From NCBI GenBank assembly GCA_028866775.1, contig JAGWHK010000001.1, positions 232,007 to 296,006 of the forward strand: a DNA stretch of 64,000 nt, read 5' to 3'. This DNA comes from Microcaldota archaeon. Lineage in GTDB: Archaea; Micrarchaeota; Micrarchaeia; Micrarchaeales; Micrarchaeaceae. Below are positions 17,400 to 25,865 of the stretch, piece after piece (position 1 is the first letter of the stretch; the number at the start of each line of letters is the position of its first letter). Position numbers and translations under genes: made by a program. Below the pieces are notes generated by a model. The model saw only the letters and a list, made by a program, of their open reading frames with translations. It was not told the origin of the DNA and did no database searches.

Positions 17400-18380
17400 T
17401 CAATCGCCACGCAGCAGGCTGTCGACTCCCCTTCCGGTGAGCCGCTCGTATGCCTCTATGTATTTCTGCGTGGTCTTCGCCACCACCTCATCAGGCAGGA
17501 ACGGCGGCTCTGACTTCTTGTCCCACTTGGCCTCCTTTTCCAGGTAGTCGCGCACGAACTGCTTGTCGAAGCTCGGCTGGCCCTGTCCCGGCTTGTATTC
17601 GCTCGCCGGCCAGAACCTTGACGAATCCGGGGTGAGCACCTCATCGATCAGGACTGGCTCGGGCTTCCCGTTCGGAAGGCCGAATTCGAACTTGGTGTCA
17701 GCGATTATTATGCCACGCCTGAGCGCATAATCGGCCGCCTTGGTGTATAGCTCTATGCTGTAGTTTCTTATCACATTGGCCAGCCCAAACCCTATGTCAC
17801 GGGCGACCGCCTCATAGGTAGTGGGCATGTCGTGGCCTGCAGTACTCTTCGTTGTGGGGGTGAGTATTGGCTCGTCCAGCTTCGATGCCTCCACAAGCCC
17901 AGTTGGTAGCTTCACGCCGCACACGCTTCCGGTCTGGTTGTATTCCTTCAGGCCGCTGCCGACAAGGTATCCTCTCACCACGAACTCGTACTTTATCGGT
18001 TCTACCCTCCTCACAACAACCGCCCTGCTGTCCAGCCCCACCTCCGGGGAGAGCCAACCTGACATCAGGCTGGACTGCGCGGTCCTGGTGTCATAGTGGG
18101 TGTACATTAGGTGGTTGGTGACTATGTCCCTGCTGAAGTCGAACCAGAAGTTCGACATCTTGTTGAGCACCTTGCCCTTCTGTGGTATTCCCTCATGGAG
18201 GACCACGTCGAAAGCGGATATCCTGTCTGTGGCTACGAGCAGCAGGGTTCTGTCGTCAATATTGTAGTTGTCGCGAACCTTTCCCCTTCCCGCCAGTTCC
18301 AGAGGGAGGTTGGTGCGCATAAGTGCGCCGTTAGGCGAAGTCACAAACCTGCGATTAGGAGCGTTCGATTGTTTCTGCAT
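17400..18380 (-). CDS. purC: SAICAR synthetase (phosphoribosylaminoimidazole-succinocarboxamide synthase)
   Basis: Purine biosynthesis step joining aspartate to CAIR with ATP. Motifs: GRGKVRDNYNI, LLLVATDRISAFDVVL, EFVVRGYLVGSG, LPTGLVEASKLDEPILTP, and ADTKFEFG with VLIDEVLTPDSSRFWP near the C-terminus. This is the yeast/archaeal-like ~300+ residue type. I start at the ATG after GGGGATACC; the longer frame runs through a promoter-like TTATTTATATTATAA stretch. Located between argH and spt4 on the same strand, 90 bases from argH. Confidence 0.93.
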   Translation of the reverse strand: MQKQSNAPNRRFVTSPNGALMRTNLPLELAGRGKVRDNYNIDDRTLLLVATDRISAFDVVLHEGIPQKGKVLNKMSNFWFDFSRDIVTNHLMYTHYDTRTAQSSLMSGWLSPEVGLDSRAVVVRRVEPIKYEFVVRGYLVGSGLKEYNQTGSVCGVKLPTGLVEASKLDEPILTPTTKSTAGHDMPTTYEAVARDIGFGLANVIRNYSIELYTKAADYALRRGIIIADTKFEFGLPNGKPEPVLIDEVLTPDSSRFWPASEYKPGQGQPSFDKQFVRDYLEKEAKWDKKSEPPFLPDEVVAKTTQKYIEAYERLTGRGVDSLLRGD

Positions 18381-18438
18381 GGTATCCCCAAATGCAGTGA
18401 CTACTTTATAATATAAATAAGTTTGCCGCCCGGATCGG

Positions 18439-18627
18439 TCATGCCATGTTGATTGCATAGGTGCTGTTGACCTTTATGTTGAGCAGCTTTGCGAGCTCTG
18501 ACTTCTCTGCATTGAGCATTATTATGTATCCGTTCCACTTGTTTGTCAGCTCGTTGGAGTTGCATAGGGGGCACGTCTCCCCGTGGCTTATTATGAGTCC
18601 GCATTTCCTGCACGCTTTTTCGTCCAT
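18439..18627 (-). CDS. spt4: Transcription elongation factor Spt4 (RNAP subunit E'')
   Basis: A 62-residue zinc protein that pairs with Spt5 to keep RNA polymerase processive. It has the expected CRKCGLI...CPLCNS zinc site and the short beta sheet ending in WNGYIIMLN. A GGTGG SD precedes the ATG. It follows rpo7 by 8 bases, the gene order usual in archaea. Confidence 0.93.
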   Translation of the reverse strand: MDEKACRKCGLIISHGETCPLCNSNELTNKWNGYIIMLNAEKSELAKLLNIKVNSTYAINMA

Positions 18628-18635
18628 TTTTCCAC

Positions 18636-19211
18636 CTATCTCTTCTTCTTCGCCGCCTCCGCCCTCGCCCTTCTGGCACCCTCAGTTATCCATTCCGCCT
18701 TCCCGAGGCCTTCCGGCTTCATGGTAAGCGCTATCTTAGAGTCCTTGACCGTGTTCTTCATGCTAACAGTCGAGATCTTGGCCAGCACCGCATCCCCCTT
18801 TTTGAGGCTCCTACCGCTCTTCTTGGATACGAAAGCAGGCACCTTCTTGTCGAAGTTCAGGAAGTCATTGGTTATCTGCGACACGTGGACCAGCCCCTCT
18901 ATCGGTCCTATCCTCACGAATGCGCCGAACTCTGCGAGCTCGGTCACCTCCCCGGCGACCACCTCGTCAACGTAGGGGATGTATGTCAGTATGTCGAACT
19001 CCACGTTGTGGTGGGTTGCAGGATCCCCTGGCAGTATCGCCCCGTCACTTATGTTCCTCACGTTGAACACGGATACGGCTACGCCTAGCTTCTTGTCTAT
19101 CATGCCCTCGTACTTCCGCTTGAGGGCCAGCTTGGCCACCTCCTCTATGTCCCTGTCGAAGTATTCGGGTGCCATCTTGAATGTGTCTTGCAATGTGTGC
19201 ACGTAATACAT
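18636..19211 (-). CDS. rpo7: RNA polymerase subunit Rpo7 (E')
   Basis: Stalk subunit of archaeal RNA polymerase, homologous to eukaryal RPB7. The N-terminal tip domain (YYVHTLQDTFKMAPEYF...) is followed by an S1 OB-fold (~residues 82-160: AGEVTELAEFGAFVRIGPIEGLVHVSQI). A Lys/Arg/Ala-rich C-terminal tail (RRARAEAAKKKR) is present. It lies 4 bases from the PIN gene and 8 from spt4, an operon conserved in many archaea. Confidence 0.95.
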   Translation of the reverse strand: MYYVHTLQDTFKMAPEYFDRDIEEVAKLALKRKYEGMIDKKLGVAVSVFNVRNISDGAILPGDPATHHNVEFDILTYIPYVDEVVAGEVTELAEFGAFVRIGPIEGLVHVSQITNDFLNFDKKVPAFVSKKSGRSLKKGDAVLAKISTVSMKNTVKDSKIALTMKPEGLGKAEWITEGARRARAEAAKKKR

Positions 19212-19215
19212 ATCT

Positions 19216-19590
19216 TCACCTAAATTTCCTCAATCTCCCATCTCTGGAGAGCTTGAACACAACAACATCCCTCTTTATCGCCGATGCAAGCCTTGTGTCG
19301 TTAGTGACGACAGCCCCTATTCCTGGTTGCGTCACCCTATGCTTTATCCACGAGTCCGGGTATTTCGAGTCTGCTTCCACTTTGATTTTTTTAAGGCTCA
19401 ACTCCCAGAGCGCAGCCCTTGCCTCGCCGCCCCTGATCCCCTTCCTCTCTGATATTCTGTTTAGTTCACTTATTATACCTTTCGAAACGAGGCACCCCAG
19501 ATGGAGCTCGAACCTCACTACCTCGAAGACGCTCTTGCGGTTGGCGAACCCGAAAAGTATGGAGCTGGTGTCCACAATCGCGTATCGCAA
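19216..19590 (-). CDS. PIN-domain protein (Fcf1/Utp24-like archaeal nuclease)
   Basis: A stand-alone PIN domain: VDTSSI with the first acidic residue, a central Glu (GIISELNRI), and a C-terminal VVTNDTRLASA carrying the paired acidic position. Archaea usually encode this gene next to rpo7, as here, where it is thought to act in rRNA processing or RNA decay. The start is a TTG preceded by AAGGTG at proper spacing. No antitoxin-like partner gene is adjacent, so a VapC toxin role is less likely. Confidence 0.8.
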   Translation of the reverse strand: MRYAIVDTSSILFGFANRKSVFEVVRFELHLGCLVSKGIISELNRISERKGIRGGEARAALWELSLKKIKVEADSKYPDSWIKHRVTQPGIGAVVTNDTRLASAIKRDVVVFKLSRDGRLRKFR

Positions 19591-19599
19591 GCAGGCACC

Positions 19600-19965
19600 T
19601 TACTTGCACTTCCTGATCTGCTTCTCTATGTAATCCTTTAGCACAACTGCGTTGTTGCGGTCTTGGTCGTGCGCGGCGAATACGAATGTGGTTATGCTGG
19701 TGTTGACCACGAGGGTTATTAGCTCGTCCACCATGTCATTCTTCTGCAGCTCCTTGACGTAGCGCTGCTTGAACCTGACCCACTTCTTGGGATCGTGCTG
19801 GTACCATTTCCTCAGAGCATCGGTTGGGGCTATGTCTGACATCCAAATCTCCACGTTGGGGGTGCTTTTTCTCACCCCGCGCGGCCAGAGACGGTCCACC
19901 AGTACGGTGAGGCCATCGGAGATGTCGTACTTGTCGTATACGCTCTTGAGCTTTATCCGCCACAT
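19600..19965 (-). CDS. DUF488 family protein
   Basis: Matches the small DUF488/COG3189 family: LTVLVDRLWPRGVRKS near residue 25, then WMSDIAPTDALRKWYQHDPKKWVRFKQRY and a late VFAAHDQDRNNAVVL segment. The conserved cysteine-less RLWPRG motif is the best marker. Biochemical function unknown. ATG at 19965 is chosen over a TTG one codon upstream. It precedes the PIN-rpo7-spt4 genes by 9 bases on the same strand. Confidence 0.85.
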   Translation of the reverse strand: MWRIKLKSVYDKYDISDGLTVLVDRLWPRGVRKSTPNVEIWMSDIAPTDALRKWYQHDPKKWVRFKQRYVKELQKNDMVDELITLVVNTSITTFVFAAHDQDRNNAVVLKDYIEKQIRKCK

Positions 19966-20137
19966 CAATAGTCGCCAGGCTTATTCTAAATGTGTTAGCA
20001 AAGCTTATTAGCGTTGCCCTGTTAACGTCGTGCTTTTTCGCAAGGGCGCGGCCCATTTGGACACCGCACCCGGCTCCGATTCAGTCATGCTTAAATACGA
20101 GGCGGTTACGAGAGTGATACGTCGATTTTACAGAAAG

Positions 20138-20192
20138 TATTAAAAAGCAATATTCACATATAGCTACAAGCGACTGAAAATCAGGTGTTAAT
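20138..20192 (+). promoter_or_regulatory. sepF promoter and SD
   Basis: GTATTAAAAAGC at 20138-20149 is a TATA candidate, giving a predicted transcript start near 20168 and a ~25-base leader that contains GGTGTTAAT immediately before the ATG. The rest of the 19966-20192 gap shows nothing I can assign. Confidence 0.5.
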
Positions 20193-20570
20193 ATGAGCAT
20201 CTTCGAGAAAATTGGAAAGGGATTGGGATCTTCGTCTAAGAGCATTGATGTTGAGGAATACATGAATGCCGCTGAGATGGACGACGTTGACATAATGCAT
20301 GAGCCTGCGGACCACTACATAAAGCCGGTCGCGCTGGTCCAGCAGACTGACCTCGAGCTGATAAAGAAGGAGCTCTCGTCCAATAACATAGTCCTTATGA
20401 ACATAACAGAGATGGAGAAGAGGCCGAACACGCTCAAGACCGCGATCGACGACCTCAAGACCTTTGTCGACAAGATGAATGGCGACATAGCTAGGATCGA
20501 CGAGAACAAGATTCTCCTGACCCCGTCGAAGATTAAGATAATAAAGACCAAGAAGGTGGCCAGGAAGTAA
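20193..20570 (+). CDS. sepF: Cell division protein SepF
   Basis: Archaeal FtsZ membrane anchor. The N-terminus MSIFEKIGKGLG can form the amphipathic membrane-binding helix, followed by a linker and the DUF552 core (YIKPVALVQQTDLELIKKEL, NIVLMNITEMEKRP, LKTAIDDLKTFVDKMNGDIARI, ENKILLTPSKIKI). 125 residues, as expected. The genome's two ftsZ genes are 6 kb downstream. Codes alone, convergent with the CheD-like gene. Confidence 0.93.
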   Translation: MSIFEKIGKGLGSSSKSIDVEEYMNAAEMDDVDIMHEPADHYIKPVALVQQTDLELIKKELSSNNIVLMNITEMEKRPNTLKTAIDDLKTFVDKMNGDIARIDENKILLTPSKIKIIKTKKVARK

Positions 20571-20571
20571 T

Positions 20572-20596
20572 TTCAGGCCCCTTTCTTTTTCTCCTT
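20572..20596 (+). terminator. T-rich terminator after sepF
   Basis: Immediately after the sepF stop codon lies CCCCTTTCTTTTTCTCC, a T-rich run of the type that terminates archaeal transcription without a hairpin. It also spans the end of the convergent gene. Confidence 0.45.
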
Positions 20597-21391
20597 CTAC
20601 TCCATTGCACTGTCAAGGTTATTTGATATTATCGATGCCACGGAGAGCGGTCTGATCTGCGGCCTGTAAAGCGATCTTTTCCCATTTTCTAGCGGCAGCG
20701 ACGGGCGGAGCAAATAGCTGTCTATTCCGGTAAAGCCAAGATCGCTCATCGGGTGGAAGACCTCGCCTGTCCTGGTGTCTATGCCTATGCCGGATTGCCT
20801 ATAGTTCCGCAAGGTGTCGCGCCCCACAACTTTTATTGAGTGCCTGGCCAGAAGCGCCTCCGCTATAAAAACCATTTCCGCCGATTCCGGATCCGCGCTC
20901 CTCCCCCCAAACAGGACAGCAGTGCTTGCATGCAGCAGGTTTGCCGCCTTTTCCACTGCATCAAACATGTTTACTGAATCGAAGGCATGTGCGAGCAACC
21001 CGGCCTTCTGCCTTGGATTATACGCGGCCAGCGCCACGCAGGTGTTTATGTCATAGGTCACCAGGAAGCGGGTGTATTTTATGCGCTTATCTGATCCGAA
21101 AGCGAATTCCTGCTCCTCTACTATGACAGTCTCCCTTGGATCTGTCGCGACACAGCGCATCTGCGCGGCAGAGCCAGAGCAGGTGCTAGTGGCTATGGCC
21201 CTTCCTTCCTTGAGGAGCTCTTTGTGGTCTGGTATTTCGCTTTTGTGTATGGGATCTCCATTGCGCAATGCGACCGTATAGTCCTGGAAGGCGTCGCCTA
21301 TGGGGATCTTGGCCTCTTGGACGAACCTGAGCCATTTCATCCTGCTGAAGCGCTTTGGGGCGGCAGACTGTTCCACTGATTTGGCTCCCAT
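20597..21391 (-). CDS. CheD-like protein
   Basis: 264 residues. The central part follows the CheD (receptor glutamine deamidase) pattern: NTCVALAAYNPRQKAGLLAH with the candidate catalytic C118 and H135, then a helix and AVLFGGRSAD (CheD has FGG followed by an IG-type turn), and a final IGIDTRTGEV resembling the CheD FdxxTGxV end. N-terminal ~80 residues are unlike CheD. No chemoreceptor, CheA or CheY-motor genes are in this window, so the substrate is unknown. Assignment rests on motif reading only. Confidence 0.6.
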   Translation of the reverse strand: MGAKSVEQSAAPKRFSRMKWLRFVQEAKIPIGDAFQDYTVALRNGDPIHKSEIPDHKELLKEGRAIATSTCSGSAAQMRCVATDPRETVIVEEQEFAFGSDKRIKYTRFLVTYDINTCVALAAYNPRQKAGLLAHAFDSVNMFDAVEKAANLLHASTAVLFGGRSADPESAEMVFIAEALLARHSIKVVGRDTLRNYRQSGIGIDTRTGEVFHPMSDLGFTGIDSYLLRPSLPLENGKRSLYRPQIRPLSVASIISNNLDSAME

Positions 21392-21427
21392 CTAATTCTC
21401 TGACTCATGCTTGTGTTCAAATATATA

Positions 21428-22117
21428 TTATTTGGGGGAGAGCGCCACGGCAAGTGCGTTTATCTCGCTCTTTGTGGGAACCGACCGTTTGAGAATCCGC
21501 CTGAAGGCTCCCGAGACAGCCTTCTTGTCCCTTATCGCCTTGTTCCGCCTTACCGAGATGTCGAACAGCTTTATCAGACGCTCCTGGTATTTGGAGTCAG
21601 CCCTTAGATCATCGAAATTGTAGCGTTTCGATAGCGTTGGCGTCGTCAGCTCGTAGAGCATCACAGCAAGCGCATGGGATATGTTCATTACGGGGTATTC
21701 CGGGTTGGTACCTATGAACACAAGGGCGTCGCAGTCGCGTATCTCCACCTTGTTCAGGCCCGCCCCATCTCGGCCTAGCACCAGTGTTATCTCGCGGCTC
21801 CTCTTCCAGTCAGGCCTGTTCCTTAGCTCAGGCAGGTTGAATATGTTGTAGAAAGAGCTGTCAGCCTTCCTCCAGATTCCAGTGGTTCCGATAGTCAGAC
21901 CCCTAGCTGCGGACTTGAGGCTCTTTGCTACCCTTGCGCCCTCGAGAACCTCCCTCGCGTGCTTCGAGTACTTTATCGCCTCCTTTCCCGTGTGCTTGCA
22001 TCTTGGGTTCACCAGGACAAGCCTGCTTAGGCCGAAATTCTTCATCACCCTAGCCACGTAGCCCAGGTTCTGCTGATATTCGGGTTCCACCATCACGACC
22101 CTTATCCTCTGCTTCAT
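21428..22117 (-). CDS. SPOUT RNA 2'-O-methyltransferase, TrmJ/TrmH-like
   Basis: Start at the ATG overlapping the upstream stop (TGATG). The SPOUT trefoil-knot fold is shown by VVMVEPEYQQNLGYVARVMKNFG at the N-terminus, LVLVNPRC, ITLVLGRDGAGL and the final knot IGTNPEYPVMNISHALAVMLYEL, which is characteristic of TrmJ (tRNA Cm32/Um32 type). Residues ~160-229 add a basic helical extension. Translationally coupled to the CPBP protease gene. Target RNA inferred. Confidence 0.85.
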   Translation of the reverse strand: MKQRIRVVMVEPEYQQNLGYVARVMKNFGLSRLVLVNPRCKHTGKEAIKYSKHAREVLEGARVAKSLKSAARGLTIGTTGIWRKADSSFYNIFNLPELRNRPDWKRSREITLVLGRDGAGLNKVEIRDCDALVFIGTNPEYPVMNISHALAVMLYELTTPTLSKRYNFDDLRADSKYQERLIKLFDISVRRNKAIRDKKAVSGAFRRILKRSVPTKSEINALAVALSPK

Positions 22118-22806
22118 CAATGCACCAATGACATCATGGGATGGATGACCGAGAGTATGGTGATCGCAGTAAGTACGTTGACCGCCATGTGAGTTATGAG
22201 CGTGGGATAGAGGGACTTGGTCCTCTTGAAGACATAACCCCCTGTGATCCCGAACCAAAGGGCCACTATTATCTCTGACCACGAGCCATATCCGAAGTGC
22301 AGGATCCCGAAAAGTATGCCGCTTGCCAGGAAGCCTATTCTTGGAACTAGAAAGCCCCTGAAGGCGATCTCCTCGTTGAGCGGCGCGATCACTGATACGA
22401 AGACGATCGCCCAGAGGGGATAGCCGCCCAAAGCCTGCTGAACATTCGAGTTGACCTGGTTGCCCGTAGTCACAGAGTAGGCAGCAACCGCAAAGAGTAT
22501 TACGATGTATATGGCAAAGAGTAGGATTCCGTACCCTATTGTCTTGGTGGTCAGCGCGCTTCTTGACAGCCCGAGCTCTTTGACAATCTTCTTGAGGGAT
22601 TTTCCCTTGTGGAGCAGGTATGAGACTACTATGAAACTGAGGAGCAGTGAGAAACACACGGTGAATGATATACTGGCAGTTAGGTCGCTGAGCGCCCCGA
22701 TTACCAACCCAATCAATGAAGCTGCCGCAACGAGCAGCAGGATCAGCGTGACTGAGTAGAAGAAAAACTTTGGCGCAGACAGCTTCCTAGCGCGCCGCCT
22801 CGCCAT
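22117..22806 (-). CDS. CPBP family intramembrane metalloprotease
   Basis: Membrane protein with about seven hydrophobic helices. It has the Abi/CAAX-type motifs: NEEIAFRG (E145, E146, R150), GILHFGYG (H170) and THMAVN (H206, N210). These residues form the glutamate-base active site of Rce1-like proteases. In archaea the role is unknown. It shares one base with the TrmJ-like gene downstream and lies 6 bases after rps27ae, thus probably belonging to the ribosomal operon transcript. Confidence 0.88.
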   Translation of the reverse strand: MARRRARKLSAPKFFFYSVTLILLLVAAASLIGLVIGALSDLTASISFTVCFSLLLSFIVVSYLLHKGKSLKKIVKELGLSRSALTTKTIGYGILLFAIYIVILFAVAAYSVTTGNQVNSNVQQALGGYPLWAIVFVSVIAPLNEEIAFRGFLVPRIGFLASGILFGILHFGYGSWSEIIVALWFGITGGYVFKRTKSLYPTLITHMAVNVLTAITILSVIHPMMSLVH

Positions 22807-22812
22807 CGCGAT

Positions 22813-22974
22813 CTACTTCTTGCCCTTGAACTCGCAGTACCCGCACTTGCCGCAGGAGAACCTGTCTTTGTGCTCGGCCAGCCTAGAGGAGCACTTGGGG
22901 CACCTCTTCGCCGCCTCCTTGTAGGGCTTGAATGTCTTCTTCTCCTTGGCTGCCGGTTTCTTCTCGTCTGCCAT
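22813..22974 (-). CDS. rps27ae: 30S ribosomal protein S27ae
   Basis: A 53-residue zinc protein: MADEKKPAAKEKK... with CPKCSS and CGKCGYCEF, the eS31/S27ae zinc site. Basic residues precede the zinc fold. It starts 4 bases after rps24e, the standard archaeal order S24e-S27ae. Stop is TAG at 22813. Confidence 0.93.
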   Translation of the reverse strand: MADEKKPAAKEKKTFKPYKEAAKRCPKCSSRLAEHKDRFSCGKCGYCEFKGKK

Positions 22975-22978
22975 GCAA

Positions 22979-23317
22979 TCACTTCTTCTCCTCCGCGGGC
23001 TTCTGGACAGGGGCCGACGCGCCTGCCTTCTTGGCCTCCTTCTCGACTATCCCGAGCCTCTCAAGAAGGCCCCTGTTCTCGTACCTCTTGAGGTCCTCCT
23101 CGCTCTTGTAGGAGTGCGCAGTTCCGGTGCTCATCTTTGAGCCGAAGCTTGAGTTGACCCCCACGATTATCGTCGAATTGGGCGATGCGTTGAGGCTCTT
23201 GCAGAGCTCTGCCTTCAACTCATCCCTCTTTATCGCGGTTTCGGAGAATACAGAGAATTCCACCTCCTTCCTTCCTATTGTCTTGTTCTCCTTGTTTGAA
23301 AGTATCTTAAGTTCCAT
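22979..23317 (-). CDS. rps24e: 30S ribosomal protein S24e
   Basis: Ribosomal small-subunit protein. The N-terminus MELKILSNKENKTIGRKEVEF, the STIIVGVNSSFGSKMSTGTAHSY core and ERYENRGL-like segment (DLKRYENRGLLERLG) identify it. The C-terminus has a Lys/Ala tail. Its ATG follows directly on the aIF5A stop codon. Confidence 0.93.
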   Translation of the reverse strand: MELKILSNKENKTIGRKEVEFSVFSETAIKRDELKAELCKSLNASPNSTIIVGVNSSFGSKMSTGTAHSYKSEEDLKRYENRGLLERLGIVEKEAKKAGASAPVQKPAEEKK

Positions 23318-23725
23318 TCAACCACTCAGCACCCTTGCCAGAGCCTTCCTTCCCATAGCCTCCATGACCTCGACCTCTGCACCTGCGTTCAGCTTCTCCG
23401 TGAATCCCTCTGTGCTTATATCATATACCTCGAATGTCTCTGAATCCATGAGCTGCGCGGACTTGTCGGACACAGAGACGACCTGGGCCTTCCTTTTCTT
23501 TATGACCGGCACCTCTGTCTCGCCGTCGCTCGACTTGAGCAGCGTTTTCTTCTGGCCATCGAATATGCCTATTCCAGTGACCCTCATCTTGGCGGGTCCG
23601 TGCTTGCCCGGGGCACTCGTCTCGATGTCGACCACCCTGCAGGGCACGCCGTCGATTATGATGTAGCGACCAACCTTTATGTCCTTCATTGAAGCGAACT
23701 GGAATTCGCCTTCTGCCTCTGCCAT
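23318..23725 (-). CDS. eif5A: Translation initiation factor aIF5A
   Basis: Helps peptide bond formation at difficult sequences. The hypusination loop SAPGKHGPAK places the modified lysine at about K41. The SH3-like N-domain and C-terminal OB fold (VVSVSDKSAQLMDSETFEVYDI) are complete. Start taken at the internal ATG after GGGGTATAGTT. It heads the aIF5A-S24e-S27ae operon. A deoxyhypusine synthase gene was not seen here. Confidence 0.95.
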   Translation of the reverse strand: MAEAEGEFQFASMKDIKVGRYIIIDGVPCRVVDIETSAPGKHGPAKMRVTGIGIFDGQKKTLLKSSDGETEVPVIKKRKAQVVSVSDKSAQLMDSETFEVYDISTEGFTEKLNAGAEVEVMEAMGRKALARVLSG

Positions 23726-23817
23726 AACTATACCCCTAGAATTCAAGGATAATTTAACCTTCGCCTATATATAGCTTACTTGGCGCAGGCCAGAATTTCG
23801 GATTTATCAGCGATTGC

Positions 23818-24747
23818 CTAGCCGACGGCCAGGGAAAGCACCGCCCTAAGCCCCTCCTCAAGCAAATGCCGCTTGAGCAGCTCGGCCCTGTCGTCCATGG
23901 AGTGGTAGACGCCAAACCATTCTTTGCCAGATACCGATAACATGCGCGCCCTTTCGAACATCTTTTTGTCCTTTATAGGGAAGCAGGCCAGCCTGCTTGC
24001 AGGGTCCGTGATCTCTGCAGGGCTGCTTGAACCCAGCATGTCGGCTACCACTATCCGCTTTGCCGATTTAAGCTCCTTCTTGAAATCACGCTCCAATTCC
24101 CTATAACCCCTGCCCCAATATACCGGGGAGTCGAAGGATAGCTCCTCACACCCGGAGAAGACCAGCATCATGCCCTTCTTTGGGCCTGTTTTTGCGATCT
24201 CGAGCAGGGTCGCCACGCCCGATGCATTGTCCAGTGCGCCGTTTAGGACGCTGTCGTAGTGGCATATCAGCACGGTCTCGGGGTTCTTGGCGTTCCCGGC
24301 GATTATGTTGGCGCACCTGTGCCTTTGCCTAGACACCAGAACCTTACCGCTGACCTCCTCTGCGGCTATTATCCGCTTTACTTCACTGCGCCTGATAGCT
24401 ACAGACGGGGCTCTGTAGAATGTGGCGAGCGAGAATGAATCGGAGTAGGGATTGAAGTTTATGTTCGGCTTCTCGTGGTAGCGGCCGCTTACATCCATCG
24501 AGCTTATGAGGGGCTTGCCGTCTATGTAGCCGCTCCTGAAAGCTGTCGGCATCGCCTCGACCGCCTTCCCGTCGGCCTCTAGCCTGCAGGCCCTGTATTT
24601 GGGCAGCGGGTTCTCGAAGCCCTGCTCCTCGTACTCGACCCCAAAATCAGTCAGGCGGGCCTCGATGTAGCGTTTCGCCCTCTCCTCGCTGGCCCCGCGG
24701 CGCGGCGCCAGGCCCTCGAGATCCCTTATCGTCTCCAGCATACCCAT
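23818..24747 (-). CDS. M28-family metallopeptidase-like protein
   Basis: The dinuclear zinc site can be read: H163-Y-D165 in ICHYDSV, D173 in ALDNASG, E201/E202 in SGCEEL, an Asp in VVADMLG and a late His in FGVYHSMDD. These are the M28 ligands and general base, so an aminopeptidase activity is likely. The N-terminal ~130 residues form an unusual extension rather than a signal peptide, so it appears cytoplasmic. The ATG abuts the stop of the preceding gene, indicating translational coupling. Confidence 0.8.
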   Translation of the reverse strand: MGMLETIRDLEGLAPRRGASEERAKRYIEARLTDFGVEYEEQGFENPLPKYRACRLEADGKAVEAMPTAFRSGYIDGKPLISSMDVSGRYHEKPNINFNPYSDSFSLATFYRAPSVAIRRSEVKRIIAAEEVSGKVLVSRQRHRCANIIAGNAKNPETVLICHYDSVLNGALDNASGVATLLEIAKTGPKKGMMLVFSGCEELSFDSPVYWGRGYRELERDFKKELKSAKRIVVADMLGSSSPAEITDPASRLACFPIKDKKMFERARMLSVSGKEWFGVYHSMDDRAELLKRHLLEEGLRAVLSLAVG

Positions 24748-25845
24748 TTACTCGCCCAACTTGGCTGCCTTCATCGCATCCAGTATTGCTTTGGCAGCAT
24801 CTATAAAGGTCTTCGTAAGGTCATCGGAGGGCTCCAGCTTTGCCGCCCTACATGCCCCGTGCCTGGCCGGCACCACCGCGTCAAGCTGGGCAGATGTGCT
24901 GTAGCTAGGACTTATGTACTTGCGAAGCATGTCGTGTAGGCTTGGCACTACGAACTGGAGTGGCTCGTTGAGGCCATTGCGCTTCAGAAACGACACTGCC
25001 GTCTCGTATCTCTCGCGTATTATTTGATCGTCGCCGTTCCAATCGGTGACGGTAAGCACGAGGTTGGGCGCCACGTTCTGCAGTGAAAACGAGAGGACGT
25101 TCATCAGCTGGCCGCCCACTTTGTCGACCCTTACTGGCCCTCTGTCCCTCTTGTGCAGGACTACGCCGCCGAACCCAGGCACTCTGCTGTTACCGTTCCT
25201 GAGTAGCCCAAACACCGCGGCCTCACCAAGTACACTCACGTCAGGTGCCAGCTGATTGTTGCCCTCTATCCCGTTCCTAAGACTCAAGTGCAGTTCGCTG
25301 ATCTTGTGGCTTCTGGGCTCCAGCGATGCGGCCAGCTGGCTGCACATGCACTTGTCCAGTTGCTTCTTGAGCAGCGACACGCCCTCCTCGGGCACGTCTA
25401 CGTCGCATATCCTTATCTTTCCGTCGACTGGCACAACGGTCATCGGCACCTTACTGATCACCCTCACGTTCTTCGAGACCAGGTTTCCCTTGTTTCCGAT
25501 GTATCCCAGGGGTATGTCTATGTAGCTCCTCTTGTATCCTCCCCCTTCCATGGACATGAAGTCGCTCGTCCATTCGAGGGTTACCAGCCCGCAGCCCAGC
25601 CTTTCGGCCGCGAGGAAGAGGGCGGCGTGCTGGAGGTCGGGCTTTGCTATCTGCCTTGCCAGCATGAACATCGGCCTTCCCCCCGATCTCTCCCTCAGGG
25701 CCGTCATCCACCCCAAGGTTTCATCGCCGAATGTGCTCCTTACGAACTCCTCGGCCTTCGCCATATTGTCCATACGCGTGGCTACCGAGGCTTCCAGCTC
25801 CCTTGCGGACCTAAGCCCGGCTACCTCTATGCTTTTTGAAGTCAT
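24748..25845 (-). CDS. Hypothetical protein, 365 aa, coupled to M28 peptidase
   Basis: Not recognised. It is soluble, begins with a helical region (ELEASVATRMDNMAKAEEFV), has a mid-region beta-rich part (VRVISKVPMTVVPVDGKIRICDVDVP) and the Cys pair CMC at about 190, and ends in a helix-rich C-terminus. ATG follows GGTGTAACC. The stop codon is directly followed by the M28 gene's ATG, so the two proteins may act on the same substrate. It could be an inhibitor, chaperone or second hydrolase; no catalytic motif is evident. Confidence 0.65.
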   Translation of the reverse strand: MTSKSIEVAGLRSARELEASVATRMDNMAKAEEFVRSTFGDETLGWMTALRERSGGRPMFMLARQIAKPDLQHAALFLAAERLGCGLVTLEWTSDFMSMEGGGYKRSYIDIPLGYIGNKGNLVSKNVRVISKVPMTVVPVDGKIRICDVDVPEEGVSLLKKQLDKCMCSQLAASLEPRSHKISELHLSLRNGIEGNNQLAPDVSVLGEAAVFGLLRNGNSRVPGFGGVVLHKRDRGPVRVDKVGGQLMNVLSFSLQNVAPNLVLTVTDWNGDDQIIRERYETAVSFLKRNGLNEPLQFVVPSLHDMLRKYISPSYSTSAQLDAVVPARHGACRAAKLEPSDDLTKTFIDAAKAILDAMKAAKLGE

Positions 25846-25865
25846 GGTTACACCTTAAGCGTGAT

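Noticed and set aside
19736-20056. Alternative frame (106 aa) upstream of and overlapping DUF488
   Set aside because: The DUF488 frame carries the family motifs. The alternative has no recognisable domain and no SD.
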